A DNA stretch of 64,000 bases from Metapseudomonas resinovorans DSM 21078 (lineage in GTDB: Bacteria > Pseudomonadota > Gammaproteobacteria > Pseudomonadales > Pseudomonadaceae): contig NZ_AUIE01000008.1 of NCBI RefSeq assembly GCF_000423545.1, positions 1 through 64,000 of the forward strand, read 5' to 3'. Position 1 is the first letter of the stretch; every line of letters begins with the position of its first letter. Made by a program: the position numbers and the translations under genes. The notes beneath the pieces were generated by a model. The model saw only the letters and a list, made by a program, of their open reading frames with translations. It ran no database searches and was not told the DNA's origin. Positions 1 through 8,192 of this stretch are shown piece after piece.

Positions 1-134
1 TATAGGTTGTCGCCCAAGCGACTCTCGAATTGCTCAATGGACTCACGGTCAACGCCTGCGGCGCCGCCGTTCGCCTTGACACATTTGAATGCCTCCCAGA
101 TTAACGCCTTGGGAATGTCATACGGTTTGGTCAT
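1..134 (-). CDS. ltrA: Group II intron reverse transcriptase/maturase, N-terminal fragment
   Basis: Reading the minus strand from the ATG at 134 gives a 44-residue start, MTKPYDIPKALIWEAFKCVK, followed by NGGAAGVDRESIEQFE. This is the conserved opening of group II intron-encoded reverse transcriptases (LtrA family): the 'ANGGAAGVD' block before the RT fingers. The gene runs off the left edge, so the RT, maturase (domain X) and any endonuclease domains cannot be seen. The family copies the intron RNA into DNA at the target site and helps it splice. The leader upstream (135 to about 331) looks like intron RNA rather than protein. Confidence 0.85.
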   Translation of the reverse strand, partial: MTKPYDIPKALIWEAFKCVKANGGAAGVDRESIEQFESRLGDNL

Positions 135-331
135 GAGACCGTGCTCCTCCTGCTTGCGCAGTTGACACGACGACAGACCGGGATGACGCAGCCCCTTCGC
201 TCCACCACCATTACAGCGGCTTCAACACTACTACGAGCTGCTCCGCCCCTTGGTGGCGCATCGCTATTTTCGGCCTCGCCTTTCGGGCTTGTGCCTTTCG
301 CTTGGCATCGCCACCGAAGGTTCCCGCAGTC
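1..331 (-). mobile_element. Group II intron fragment inserted in an IS3-family orfB
   Basis: The LtrA start at 134 is preceded on the minus strand by about 197 nt of short GC hairpins with motifs such as AAGCCCGAAAGG and CCGAAAATAGCGA. Such motifs are usual in RNA leaders just upstream of intron ORFs. The leader abuts IS3 orfB coding sequence at about 331. A full intron normally carries several hundred nucleotides of domains I-III before its ORF, so this copy is probably 5'-truncated or recombined. The exact boundary is inferred from where OrfB similarity stops. Confidence 0.6.
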
Positions 332-411
332 CACTTCCACTGACTCCTGCTCACTCAACTGGTCTATCAGCGCGTACGATCGAGTTCGTCCGACATCAAG
401 AGAGCGGTAGC
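332..411 (-). pseudogene. IS3-family transposase orfB, 5' remnant
   Basis: Downstream of the orfA slippery heptamer, the other frame reads LIDQLSEQESVEV, the usual start of the IS3-family OrfB product. OrfB is the DDE catalytic subunit, made as an OrfAB fusion by -1 frameshifting. Similarity stops at about 332, where the group II intron leader begins, so the catalytic core is absent. The product cannot be functional unless the intron were complete and spliced out. That cannot be judged because the window starts inside the intron. Confidence 0.65.
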
Positions 412-675
412 CTTTTTTAAGATCGCTTTCTCCCGCTCCAGCCGGTTGATCCGGGCTTCCAGCTCCTGGATCTTCTGCTGCTCAGGCGTCAACGCCTTGC
501 TCTTTGGGGTCACGCCCTGGCGCTCCGCCTCGAGCTGCTTCACCCAACGGCGCAAGGCCGAGTCCACCACTCCCAGTGAGCGGCAGGCCTCGATATGGCT
601 GTAACCCTGGTCCAATACCAAGGCAGCAGCCTCTCGCTTGAACTCGGCGGAAAACGTACGTCGTTGCTTGCTCAT
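367..675 (-). CDS. IS3-family transposase OrfA
   Basis: A 102-residue protein beginning MSKQRRTFSAEFKREAAALV, the classic helix-turn-helix N-terminus of IS3-family OrfA (HTH_Tnp_1). It is followed by a leucine-zipper-like segment (about residues 65-92, LEARINRLEREKAILKK) used for multimerisation. OrfA binds the element's terminal repeats and regulates transposition. An A6G run at 412-419 (minus strand) sits near the 3' end and is the expected -1 frameshift site into orfB. The orfA frame closes with DELDRTR and TGA. With orfB broken, this copy is probably immobile by itself. Confidence 0.9.
   Translation of the reverse strand: MSKQRRTFSAEFKREAAALVLDQGYSHIEACRSLGVVDSALRRWVKQLEAERQGVTPKSKALTPEQQKIQELEARINRLEREKAILKKATALLMSDELDRTR
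412..419 (-). promoter_or_regulatory. A6G programmed -1 frameshift site
   Basis: On the minus strand a run of six A followed by G lies inside orfA codons K-K. This is the heptamer class used by IS3-family elements to make the OrfAB transposase. The downstream other frame (LIDQLSEQ) fits OrfB, so the site and frame relationship agree. Confidence 0.7.
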
Positions 676-699
676 CAGACACCTCTCTCACGGCGATAA

Positions 700-727
700 T
701 TTTCGCCTAAATCGGTGTCCGGGATCA
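700..727 (-). repeat. IS3-family terminal inverted repeat, orfA side
   Basis: On the minus strand the segment begins TGATCCCGGACACC, about 50 nt before the orfA start. The TG tip and the CCGGACACC block are typical of one IS3-family terminus. The opposite end is not in the window. The exact tip is set by the TG dinucleotide and could be off by a few bases. Confidence 0.6.
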
Positions 728-901
728 GTAGACCACTACAAAACGCCTTAATAAATCTTCTTGTAATTCATTGCCTTACAGAACGAATGTCCTAATTTTC
801 CCCTTATCCCGGCATGGCCCCCTCGACGTCCTGCTGCATCGCTCCTCCCCGCCCTGGCGTACCGCCTTTCGACACCAATTCGTTCAAAACCCGGCCTGAC
901 C

Positions 902-924
902 TTGGATAATTCGTGATTATCCAA
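902..924. other. Candidate tyrosine-recombinase core site (8-7-8 inverted repeat)
   Basis: TTGGATAA and its perfect complement TTATCCAA flank a 7-nt spacer. Two 8-bp arms around a 6-8 nt spacer is the layout of tyrosine-recombinase crossover sites. It lies 95 bp upstream of a TnpT-like gene, where Tn4651-family transposons have the resolution site between divergent tnpS and tnpT. No tnpS survives; the IS3 element now occupies the side where it would start. The function is inferred. Confidence 0.5.
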
Positions 925-931
925 TCTTACT

Positions 932-946
932 CCAGATGCCATCTGG
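932..946. promoter_or_regulatory. 15-bp perfect palindrome upstream of tnpT
   Basis: CCAGATG and CATCTGG flank a single central base. With the similar palindrome at 977-991 it gives two 15-bp odd-centred palindromes between the candidate core site and tnpT. They are plausible binding sites for the tnpT product. Confidence 0.45.
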
Positions 947-976
947 CGAGAAATTAGGATAGAAAATAGAATGTAA

Positions 977-991
977 ATACATAGTATGTAT
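977..991. promoter_or_regulatory. 15-bp perfect palindrome at the tnpT promoter
   Basis: ATACATA and TATGTAT flank a central G, 28 bp before the tnpT start codon and inside an AT-rich stretch that would hold its promoter. The position fits an operator for autoregulation. A ribosome binding site (TAGGAG, about 1007-1012) follows just before ATG 1019. Confidence 0.45.
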
Positions 992-1018
992 ATCAGTACG
1001 AAATCGTAGGAGATCGAC

Positions 1019-2017
1019 ATGGCGCGTGGTGGTATTAACAAGGCGGTGGTGCAAAAAGCCCGAACCGCCCTCCTCGCCCGTGGCGAACACCCGAGCATCG
1101 ATGCGGTGCGGATTGAGCTGGGCAATACCGGTTCGAAGACCACCATTCACCGTTATCTTAAGGAACTGGAGGCTGCTGATCAGGGACGCAGCTCTGCCCC
1201 CATACCGTTTAGTGGTCAGCTGGCCAATTTGGTGGCGCAACTGGCAGAGCAGTTGCAGGAAGAAGCACAAGTGGCGGTAACCGCAGAGCGCGAACAGTTG
1301 GCCAGCGAGCGTCGAGGCTACCAAGATCGCCTCAGCCAAATAGAGGAGCGTTGCCACCAATCCGAAGCCCAATGTGCAGGTCTCACCGAGCAGTTGCAGA
1401 TTGCGCAGCTGGCACTCCAGCAGGAGCGGCGGATTCGCCAGCAGGCCGAGGTCGAGAACGCTCGCTTACTCCAAGCCAACCGCGATTTGGAAACACACCT
1501 GAAGGATCGTGGCGAGCAAATCCGGTCGCTTGAAGAGAAACATCAGCATGCGCGCGATGCTTTGGAGCACTACCGCCAAGCAGCCAAAGAGCAGCGTGAG
1601 CAAGACCAGCGCCGTCACGAGGCGCTGGTGCAGCAGCTCCAATTGGAACTGCGGCAGCTGCAACAAACGCTAATGATCAAGCAGGACGAACTGACCCAGC
1701 TGAACCGCGATAACGCCCGCCTATTGTCGGAGGCCCGTCAGCAACAGAAAGAGCTGCAATCGCTGCAGCGGCAATTGGAGCAGCGCGAACAGACCCTAGC
1801 CAGAGAGATGCGGACCAGAGCCCAGATTGAGCAGGAGAACAGTGCCTTGCGGGAACGCTGCGATACGCTGCAAGGTGAAGTGATACGCCTGAGTGAAACC
1901 AGGGCGTCCCAAGACCAGCAGGTACAGAGCCTCCAGGAACGCCTGGTCGAAGCCCTCACACAGGTTAAACTTCTAGGCCAATCTCGCAGGGATACTGGTG
2001 AAGCGAAACACACCTGA
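1019..2017 (+). CDS. tnpT: TnpT-like cointegrate-resolution DNA-binding protein (KfrA N-terminal domain, coiled coil)
   Basis: The 332-residue product starts MARGGINKAVVQKARTALLA and continues with an 'IDAVRIELGNTGSKTTIHRYLKELE' helix-turn-helix block. This is the KfrA_N DNA-binding domain, about residues 1-60. From about residue 85 to 320 it is almost continuous Gln/Glu/Arg/Leu-rich coiled coil. Length and architecture match TnpT of Tn4651-type transposons, which binds the resolution site and stimulates the tyrosine recombinase TnpS. The upstream palindromes support this reading. A plain KfrA-like plasmid or accessory protein is the alternative. There is no recombinase partner in the window, so this is probably an orphan. 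Confidence 0.65.
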   Translation: MARGGINKAVVQKARTALLARGEHPSIDAVRIELGNTGSKTTIHRYLKELEAADQGRSSAPIPFSGQLANLVAQLAEQLQEEAQVAVTAEREQLASERRGYQDRLSQIEERCHQSEAQCAGLTEQLQIAQLALQQERRIRQQAEVENARLLQANRDLETHLKDRGEQIRSLEEKHQHARDALEHYRQAAKEQREQDQRRHEALVQQLQLELRQLQQTLMIKQDELTQLNRDNARLLSEARQQQKELQSLQRQLEQREQTLAREMRTRAQIEQENSALRERCDTLQGEVIRLSETRASQDQQVQSLQERLVEALTQVKLLGQSRRDTGEAKHT

Positions 2018-2365
2018 GCCAGCACAGTTGACCGGTTTAACCATAGCAGGACAGGACCGCGAGTTTTCCTAGAATTGCAAAGTAACACCGGTCTCGCCGA
2101 AGTCAGTCGCAATGAAGCCAAGCGATAGCGTTTCATACTCCGAACTTGGCAGATGTACTACCGACCGGAACAATTAAGGAAAATGCCGGGCGGGCGATCA
2201 TCGCGACCATTCTAGCTTCAACAGAGCGCTGAACGGCAAAGGGTTCTCCTTCTGACATCCCGAAGTGCGTGCGGCAACCATGAGCCTCTGCGCCCAATTT
2301 CTTTGCTCAACCCTTACCGGTAATAGGCTTTCAAAATATGCAAAAACAAACCATAATACGCAAAT
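2018..2365. other. Intergenic stretch between tnpT and tniQ
   Basis: No convincing gene. Composition drops from GC-rich to strongly AT-rich at about 2330-2390, which probably marks the approach to the end of the Tni transposon. I looked for a terminal repeat matching the far side (6.28-6.45 kb) and did not find one. Confidence 0.5.
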
Positions 2366-3529
2366 TTATATTTTATAATATCGCAGACCTAGAATAACGC
2401 TCTGTGGATCAGGTTCATTACATGGATCGTAGGCCCACCGACGCCAGGAGTCCTTGGCTCTACCCCAAAGGCGATCTTTCTTATTCCCCTCACAGCTTTT
2501 CTGATACGAATCCTCAACCCCCTGAACAAACTCACATATACGTTCAAGGGCCGAGCATGATACCCCTGAAAACTTCGCTCTTACATAGAGATAGTCCTCT
2601 CTGTTAGACAACAAAAAACACTCACTCCCAATTTTATAGCTATTCAAGCGGCACACACCTGACGCGATCTTCAGCAGCCTATCTATAAATTTTACTTCCA
2701 CATCAGAAAAAATCGAAAACACCATTCCAGCCAATATCACCGCGCTCATCCTTACATGAACGCCGGCCCTGAACATCCCTTCCTCAAGAGCCCACGCAAA
2801 TCCCTTTTTGGGCCGGTCAAACCTAGGCTTTCCAAGAAAAAACAGACTCCACGCTGCACCTGGTTTCAGAGCGTAAGTGGGAGCAGCAAGGAGCATCTGA
2901 AGCACAACATCAAAGCAATGACGTAAATTTTCATCAATCTCATTAGAAATTTTATTCCTTTCGCCACTTCCCAAATACCAAGCCACAACCTTTCGAACCA
3001 GAGAAATTCTTATCCGCTCAGACTCATTGCTCATCCAAGCTGAAGCATAGTTTTCTGTTGTGAAAATTTCTGATCTAGCCTCATATACGAAGGCATCCCA
3101 TGCTTTATTTACTGAAAGCGCTCCATTCAAAGATGAAAGCTGACGATTATGACTCAAGCAATGAACAGACATCACGTAACACCAACTCTTTCGCCATGCA
3201 GGTAGACGACCTGCTACCACATCAGCACGCAGACATTCTGGGCAATAATTTACCCTCCACTCCCAGGGCAAAACCAATCGCTGCTCTTTTTCAAAAAAAC
3301 GAAAACTGTATGACCTATACGCTCCTACAATTATTATAGAACCTTTAACGTAATCGGAGTTCGCATCAAAATCTGGATCCTCAAATTTATATTCTGAATC
3401 CTCTCGCGAAAATTCAGACTTTACAGAGAGCCCAGTCACCTTCGCTGACAATCTAGCAAGCAAGCATCGATTGACCCATGAGCTAAACGTCTCATCATAA
3501 ACGGGCTTAACCAATCTATAATCGACCAT
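2366..3529 (-). CDS. tniQ: TniQ-family transposition target-selection protein
   Basis: A 387-residue protein starting MVDYRLVKPVYDETFSSWVN, the usual TniQ opening. A zinc-finger-like block, YCPECLRAD followed by SVHCLSHN, lies at about residues 110-150. TniQ proteins work with the TniB/TnsC-type ATPase and the TniA transposase in Tn5053/Tn7-like elements to choose the target. ATG 3529 is preferred over the upstream TTG at 3541: it overlaps the tniB stop as TGATG and has GGAG 7-9 nt upstream. It is the last gene of a tniA-tniB-tniQ operon and is markedly more AT-rich than the chromosome. Confidence 0.85.
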   Translation of the reverse strand: MVDYRLVKPVYDETFSSWVNRCLLARLSAKVTGLSVKSEFSREDSEYKFEDPDFDANSDYVKGSIIIVGAYRSYSFRFFEKEQRLVLPWEWRVNYCPECLRADVVAGRLPAWRKSWCYVMSVHCLSHNRQLSSLNGALSVNKAWDAFVYEARSEIFTTENYASAWMSNESERIRISLVRKVVAWYLGSGERNKISNEIDENLRHCFDVVLQMLLAAPTYALKPGAAWSLFFLGKPRFDRPKKGFAWALEEGMFRAGVHVRMSAVILAGMVFSIFSDVEVKFIDRLLKIASGVCRLNSYKIGSECFLLSNREDYLYVRAKFSGVSCSALERICEFVQGVEDSYQKSCEGNKKDRLWGRAKDSWRRWAYDPCNEPDPQSVILGLRYYKI

Positions 3530-4389
3530 CAATAACTCCAAGGCCTTGCGACAGCATCATTAAGAATGTCAATGGTAATTTTCTCCTCCCCAGTTCTAAT
3601 TGCGTAGCATGCAGCGGCCTTCAATAGATTTACCACTTGATCCATTCGGCCGGCCGTTTTCTCAATTAAATAACCAGTGATTTCTGGGCCATCGAGATTT
3701 GATGATTTCTTTAGCGGAAGATTCTCCTCAATTCCGGCCAAAAATGATCTAAATGACTCCGTCTCAGACCAGTCTGCAAGGTCAATCTTATAGAATCGCC
3801 TGCTTAGTTGCGCGTCAAATGACAACGCATTTCTAGCCTCTTTAGTCCCAAAGCCAATTACAGATAAACCATAAATCTGATTGGAAAGGCCTTTTATTAG
3901 CGAAAGATTTTTAAGCTGCTCTGGTCTAGGGACTAACATGGCATCGTGAAACTCATCGATAACTATCCCGCGAATATTTCTGAGCTTAATTACCTCCGCC
4001 AACTCCTTTGGCAACAAGTCTTTTCTGGACCGGCCATAGCCTCCAGCCGCAGAAGGAACACCCAGCGCATCAGCAATCAACTCATTGAATCTTAGGCTAT
4101 AGGGATTTACGTTCATCGCAACGAACACAAGCCGACTAGCGAGCGATGGCGTCTTCATCAATTGATTTACAATGCTGGTCTTACCTGTCCCTCCGTCGCC
4201 TTTTACCATTAAGCAAGGAGCCTGAGTACGCCTCGGGACGTCCAGCATATTTTCGATGACTCGTATGATTTTGGATGACGCCGGGTACTCTATATAGAAA
4301 TTGTCGTCTTGGACCTCACCGATTCTGCGGGCATCAGAAAGCATCAGGAGCTTACGCCTTTCGGGTGTCAAATGCGCACCAGCATTCAT
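3529..4389 (-). CDS. tniB: TniB-family AAA+ transposition ATPase
   Basis: A 286-residue AAA+ ATPase. Walker A is GDGGTGKT (residues 64-71) and Walker B is GIVIDEF (141-147). A later GFGTKEA...QLSRRF segment resembles the sensor region and arginine finger. TniB/TnsC-type proteins form ATP-dependent filaments on target DNA and activate the DDE transposase. Its start overlaps the tniA stop (ATGA) and its stop overlaps tniQ, so the three are translationally coupled. The sequence appears intact. Confidence 0.88.
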   Translation of the reverse strand: MNAGAHLTPERRKLLMLSDARRIGEVQDDNFYIEYPASSKIIRVIENMLDVPRRTQAPCLMVKGDGGTGKTSIVNQLMKTPSLASRLVFVAMNVNPYSLRFNELIADALGVPSAAGGYGRSRKDLLPKELAEVIKLRNIRGIVIDEFHDAMLVPRPEQLKNLSLIKGLSNQIYGLSVIGFGTKEARNALSFDAQLSRRFYKIDLADWSETESFRSFLAGIEENLPLKKSSNLDGPEITGYLIEKTAGRMDQVVNLLKAAACYAIRTGEEKITIDILNDAVARPWSY

Positions 4390-6281
4390 TTAGTCCTCCT
4401 AGCGTAGGGCGTTGCTTTCTTCGTATAATCGGGCTTTCCTGAATCTTTTTCGTTACTTATAGCACCCGCGGACTCCGACTGCCTTAGCTGCTCGTAATAA
4501 TTACTATCCAAGTACTCGCTTCGAGCCGCCTCTTTTTTCCTGGAAGCTTTAGTTTTTTGGATGCTTTCTTTGACCAAGTCATCATTCTGCTTGATTACGT
4601 CAACTAACGTGGGATCTTCCAAACCGCCAACAGGAACTCCACCCCTCCCTCTTCTGCCGATTTGTGAAGCACGATACTCCTCATAGGAATAATCGCTTTT
4701 TGTCATATCCGAGAAATACAGCGGCGTGTACTCGTTATCAAGCCTTATCCAGATGGTTGCCATCGAGAAGGGGTCATACTTTACGGTTACATTGCTTAGA
4801 CCAATGAACGGTACCAAAGCTGGATTCCAGTACCAGCGATTATTAAGAGTAACCCCGGCAGGATGAATTTTCCTCGTTTCCTCAGGCATAAAGTCCAACC
4901 TGAATGCCCAGGGATTCTCCAAGAGAGGAGGATGAATCGCACCCTCAGCGCGGTTCGTAAAACATGACTCCCATGCAGCTTTTGGAGAGCATTGAATTGC
5001 CTTATGTTTTCTTCCATGGTAAATGGCGACCTGCCCCGCGAACCAGCGACTAAACTCTTTAAAAGTAAGCGCTGAGTTCTTTTCGCTATGATAACCTTTA
5101 CGCTGCACGACATTCGACAGTGTTGTGCCGGGGAGAAAATGAACATACTCCGTCATTATTGTGCCTATTAGTCGCTCCACATGACCGCCATAGTGTTTTG
5201 CACCGTACGGCCTCCACTCTGGTTTTATATTGTTCCGCACACAAGCCTTTATGAATTTTGTGGACTTAAATTCTTTGGCATTGTCCATATGAATAACCTT
5301 TGGCACTCCAAAGAACGGGTAACACTCGGGGGGCAATCCCATATCTTGCAGGAATTTACGCTTTGGAAGTGCGGCATGGGTCATCGCACCAGCCACAGAG
5401 ATCGTGGAGGGATGATGCAAGCTTAGGTAATAACCAAGAATAACTCTTGTATGAATATCAATCAGCACTGTCAGCCAAGGACGACCAAGGGGACATCTAT
5501 GCTCATTGTCCACGAGAATTACATCGACCAGAGTGTGATCCATTTGGACATGCTCCAGGGGAAGACTTGTTATCTTTTTCCCAGGTCGAGCACCATAATT
5601 TTGGCTGGCTGATTCTGCACCATGCTTCTTTTTATGCAAGTCTCTAGCGGGCAAATCCTTTAATCGCGATGCCACCGAATTCCTTGCGGGGACACTTAAA
5701 TCGCCAGCAAGACAAAGCTCTTCAACCCTTCTCCAGACCGCAGCCAATGATGCTGCTTTTCCACTATATTTTTCTCTAATCGCTTGCTGAATAATCTCTT
5801 CAACATTAAAATCAAGAGTTCGTTGGCCAATTTTTCGCCCACGCTTCAAACGTAAAAGCGAAATCGGCCCGGCGGACTCTTCATATAATTTTTTCAGCTT
5901 ATAGAATATACCATTTGAAACATTCATTTCTTGGCGAGCTTTTTCTTGATCGATCTCTCCCGCCATGTATCTTTTTAGGATGTCGTATCTCTGCTCGGCC
6001 AACTGGTACTCTTCTATAGAGGCTTCTTCAGCTCGAGCAAACACCATTTCGGACACAAGTTTTAAATTCTCGTCCGTTGTTTCTGGGAGAACTTCAATTT
6101 CATCTATATTTACGGTCTTTCGCTCTTTGCTGCGTTGAAAGAGAACTTCGACCAAAAGACCTGGAAGGCACTGCACAACTGTTGCGACAGAGCCTTGAGC
6201 CACGACGACCAGCCCCTGCTTAAGCACGATATGCTGCATGCTCCCCCCGGAACCCTCCTCCATGTGTATCGGGATGAGCAT
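4386..6281 (-). CDS. tniA: TniA-family Mu-type DDE transposase
   Basis: A 631-residue transposase with a Mu/TniA-type catalytic core: QMDHT (D248), HMDNAKEF (D333) and GGHVERLIGT (E369). The 85- and 36-residue spacings fit a DDE RNase-H fold. An N-terminal helical DNA-binding region precedes it, a Mu-C-like beta-barrel follows at about 480-560, and a lysine-rich tail may contact TniB. The start is uncertain: ATG 6281 gives the longest form, but ATG 6239 (MQHIVLKQG) is also plausible. It heads the tniABQ operon. No resolvase (tniR) was found downstream. Confidence 0.88.
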   Translation of the reverse strand: MLIPIHMEEGSGGSMQHIVLKQGLVVVAQGSVATVVQCLPGLLVEVLFQRSKERKTVNIDEIEVLPETTDENLKLVSEMVFARAEEASIEEYQLAEQRYDILKRYMAGEIDQEKARQEMNVSNGIFYKLKKLYEESAGPISLLRLKRGRKIGQRTLDFNVEEIIQQAIREKYSGKAASLAAVWRRVEELCLAGDLSVPARNSVASRLKDLPARDLHKKKHGAESASQNYGARPGKKITSLPLEHVQMDHTLVDVILVDNEHRCPLGRPWLTVLIDIHTRVILGYYLSLHHPSTISVAGAMTHAALPKRKFLQDMGLPPECYPFFGVPKVIHMDNAKEFKSTKFIKACVRNNIKPEWRPYGAKHYGGHVERLIGTIMTEYVHFLPGTTLSNVVQRKGYHSEKNSALTFKEFSRWFAGQVAIYHGRKHKAIQCSPKAAWESCFTNRAEGAIHPPLLENPWAFRLDFMPEETRKIHPAGVTLNNRWYWNPALVPFIGLSNVTVKYDPFSMATIWIRLDNEYTPLYFSDMTKSDYSYEEYRASQIGRRGRGGVPVGGLEDPTLVDVIKQNDDLVKESIQKTKASRKKEAARSEYLDSNYYEQLRQSESAGAISNEKDSGKPDYTKKATPYARRTK

Positions 6282-6453
6282 AGACGAACATTTAAAAGGT
6301 GGAATACGAGTAAATTTTTCGAGTTCATTACACCTTTTAAAAATTATTTTTAGAGATTTTCCTTAAAAATCATATATATAATGATTTTTTACTTTTTAAG
6401 TGATGCCCACATTTCCAGGCATCCACTACGCACAATCCAGGATTCTGTTCAAT
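6282..6453. other. Transposon right-end region with AT palindrome and likely tniA promoter
   Basis: Extremely AT-rich up to about 6400, then back to chromosomal composition. A perfect 9-bp inverted repeat with a 7-bp TA-rich spacer lies at 6365-6389. Repeated CTTTTTAA/TTTTTAAA tracts occur nearby, as expected for transposase binding sites. The transposon terminus is probably at about 6395-6450, just before the hydrolase pseudogene tail. The exact end could not be fixed without a matching left end. Confidence 0.45.
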
Positions 6454-7011
6454 TCATGGCCTCCACGCGTCTTCGAGGAATGCTGCTGCATTCTCCAGCG
6501 CACGTCGTCCCTCGGGCAGGATCGCGGCGAACAAGTGCCAGACATGGAACATGCGTGGCCAGACTTCCGGGGTCACCCGCACACGATTCTCGGCCAGGTG
6601 CGTGGCAAGCCGCAGCGCATCGCTGAGCATTACCTCGCTTTCGCCGATATGAATCGCGATCGGAGGCAACCCCCGAACATCCGCAAATAAGAGCGTCTTG
6701 GCCATCAAGTTGAGGCCCGCCAGGTTTACGGTGGGATCGATGCCATCGCGGGTCATCATTGACGAACCCGTGTGCTCCAGGTTGGCCCAAGGCGAGAGCG
6801 CCACGCCAGCAGCTGGAAGCGGCAAACCGGCAGCTCGCTCGGCGACCATCACCGTCACCACCATTGAGCCGCCGGCGGAATCGCCCGAGAACACTATCGA
6901 GCGTGCGGGAGTGCCTTGATCCAGAAGCCATTGCTACGAGGCCAGCGGCGGCCGGGAATGGATGTTCTGGTGCCAGGCGATAGTCAGGCATGTAGACCCT
7001 GGCCTTTAGCA
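6454..7011 (-). pseudogene. HSL-family alpha/beta hydrolase pseudogene, 3' part
   Basis: The minus strand reads KARVYMPDYRLAPEHPFPAA, a hallmark of hormone-sensitive-lipase-type esterases. After a frameshift at about 6905-6930, another frame reads WLLDQGTPARSIVFSGDSAGG, where GDSAGG is the nucleophile elbow. It ends FLEDAWRP and stop. The catalytic His region (FHVWH) and the acidic residue region are present. The 5' half is at 8837-8972 on the same strand, so the gene is split by about 1.8 kb of foreign DNA and also carries at least two frameshifts. It is non-functional. Confidence 0.8.
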
Positions 7012-7218
7012 GTTAAGATGTGCATCTAAATAATGGCAAAATTCTTTAATATCTTCCCTGCTCTGAAGAATGGAAAATCGACTGTCAGCGACCTGTTGCC
7101 AGTAAAAAGCCGCATCAGCGGCATGCTGGCAAATTAAAGGAACAATCACTCCGTTTATTTCATGCATCCTGAATACGCTCTCCACTCTTACGAATAGCTT
7201 TTCACTATAGAGTGCCAC
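7006..7218 (-). CDS. 70-residue protein downstream of the propeller gene
   Basis: A short ORF beginning MALYSEKLFVRVESVF, overlapping the 3' end of the propeller-protein gene by 31 bp. No family recognised. Its last codons (HLNC and TAA) run into the hydrolase junction: the TAA uses bases shared with the hydrolase sequence. The native C-terminus may therefore have been longer and cut by the insertion. Low GC like its neighbours. It may be a small partner or immunity component of the effector locus. Confidence 0.5.
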   Translation of the reverse strand: MALYSEKLFVRVESVFRMHEINGVIVPLICQHAADAAFYWQQVADSRFSILQSREDIKEFCHYLDAHLNC

Positions 7219-8174
7219 TGTTGACCGTCGAACCTATCTACCCGGTAAGAGCCGGCAATAACCAGTATGCCGTCATAAGCATCCATATGGCCGTTGAAAA
7301 CCACTTTTTTATCGCCGTCCATTACATACTGCATTGCTTTGCCATCCCATACCCGAAGCTGGTAATCGGAGCATAGCCACACCTGATTGTTAAACCAGCG
7401 TAACTGGTTCCATAAAATGGTGGAGTTTCCCTGATAAACCTTCGTCCAGGTATGTTCTTTACCGACCCACAGGCTACAACCTTCGCCGCCGATATAAACG
7501 TTGCCGTCCGGGGCACATAGCACAGTATTAATCTGTTCATTGGAAGGAAAAGCGCACTGTGACCATCGTTCGCCGTTATAGCGCCAAACGTCGCCACGAC
7601 CGCCCACCGCATACATGTCCTGTTCGCTGAAGCCGTCAATATCCAGAAAACCTTCAGCTATTGATTTTTCTAAGGTCCACTCTTCCTCAGATAAAGTAGG
7701 GATCCCATGGCTTATAGATACCCATTGTCCGATGTCAACCCGCTTATAAATTTTTCGATGTACGCTGGCGGCATATGTGTAGCCGTCAATGCATCGTAAG
7801 TTCGCTGTGCCTGCACCTTGCCCTTCGATAATATGCTCTAGCGGCCATTTACCCTTTCCCATTACACTAACTGTGCTATCTGCTAATCCTCGGGAAATCA
7901 ATAATCCCTGAGATACAGGTTTATGAGATATCCCAACAATAGGTCGAGCAAAACCTGCCAATCCTTTCCATCCATAAGGATCGTCTGGTGTATCAAGATA
8001 CAGTGCCACTAAACGACTAGGAATTTCACTATCCCACATATCCTTCATTTGCTCATGAGGTAAATCTTTTCTGAGGCAGCAATAAATAATACTTTTATCT
8101 CTTACTGCACAACCTGTAATAATCCAATTTGAAAATATTTCTTGCCATAATTCATTGTTGATATATGTATTCAT
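7188..8174 (-). CDS. Beta-propeller-like protein linked to a T6SS effector remnant (candidate immunity)
   Basis: A 328-residue soluble protein starting MNTYINNELWQEIFSNWIIT. Its second half has repeated short strands with the pattern 'dgnvYIGGEGCSLWVG', 'QVWLCSDYQLRVWDG' and 'ILVIAGSYRVDRFDG', which suggests a beta-propeller of 6-7 blades. There is no signal peptide and no membrane segment. It lies directly downstream of a broken PAAR-like/HNH toxin gene on the same strand, with an 18-nt gap. That gap and order suggest an immunity or accessory role; this is inferred from position. GC is well below the chromosome. The ORF itself looks intact. Confidence 0.6.
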   Translation of the reverse strand: MNTYINNELWQEIFSNWIITGCAVRDKSIIYCCLRKDLPHEQMKDMWDSEIPSRLVALYLDTPDDPYGWKGLAGFARPIVGISHKPVSQGLLISRGLADSTVSVMGKGKWPLEHIIEGQGAGTANLRCIDGYTYAASVHRKIYKRVDIGQWVSISHGIPTLSEEEWTLEKSIAEGFLDIDGFSEQDMYAVGGRGDVWRYNGERWSQCAFPSNEQINTVLCAPDGNVYIGGEGCSLWVGKEHTWTKVYQGNSTILWNQLRWFNNQVWLCSDYQLRVWDGKAMQYVMDGDKKVVFNGHMDAYDGILVIAGSYRVDRFDGQQWHSIVKSYS

Positions 8175-8192
8175 AACACTATTCCTAAAAAG

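Noticed and set aside
6282..6450. Tn7/Tn5053 canonical terminal repeats at the TniABQ ends.
   Set aside because: Neither the TGTCATTTTCAGA-type Tn5053 end nor a TGT...ACA Tn7 end is visible; only AT-rich palindromes are.
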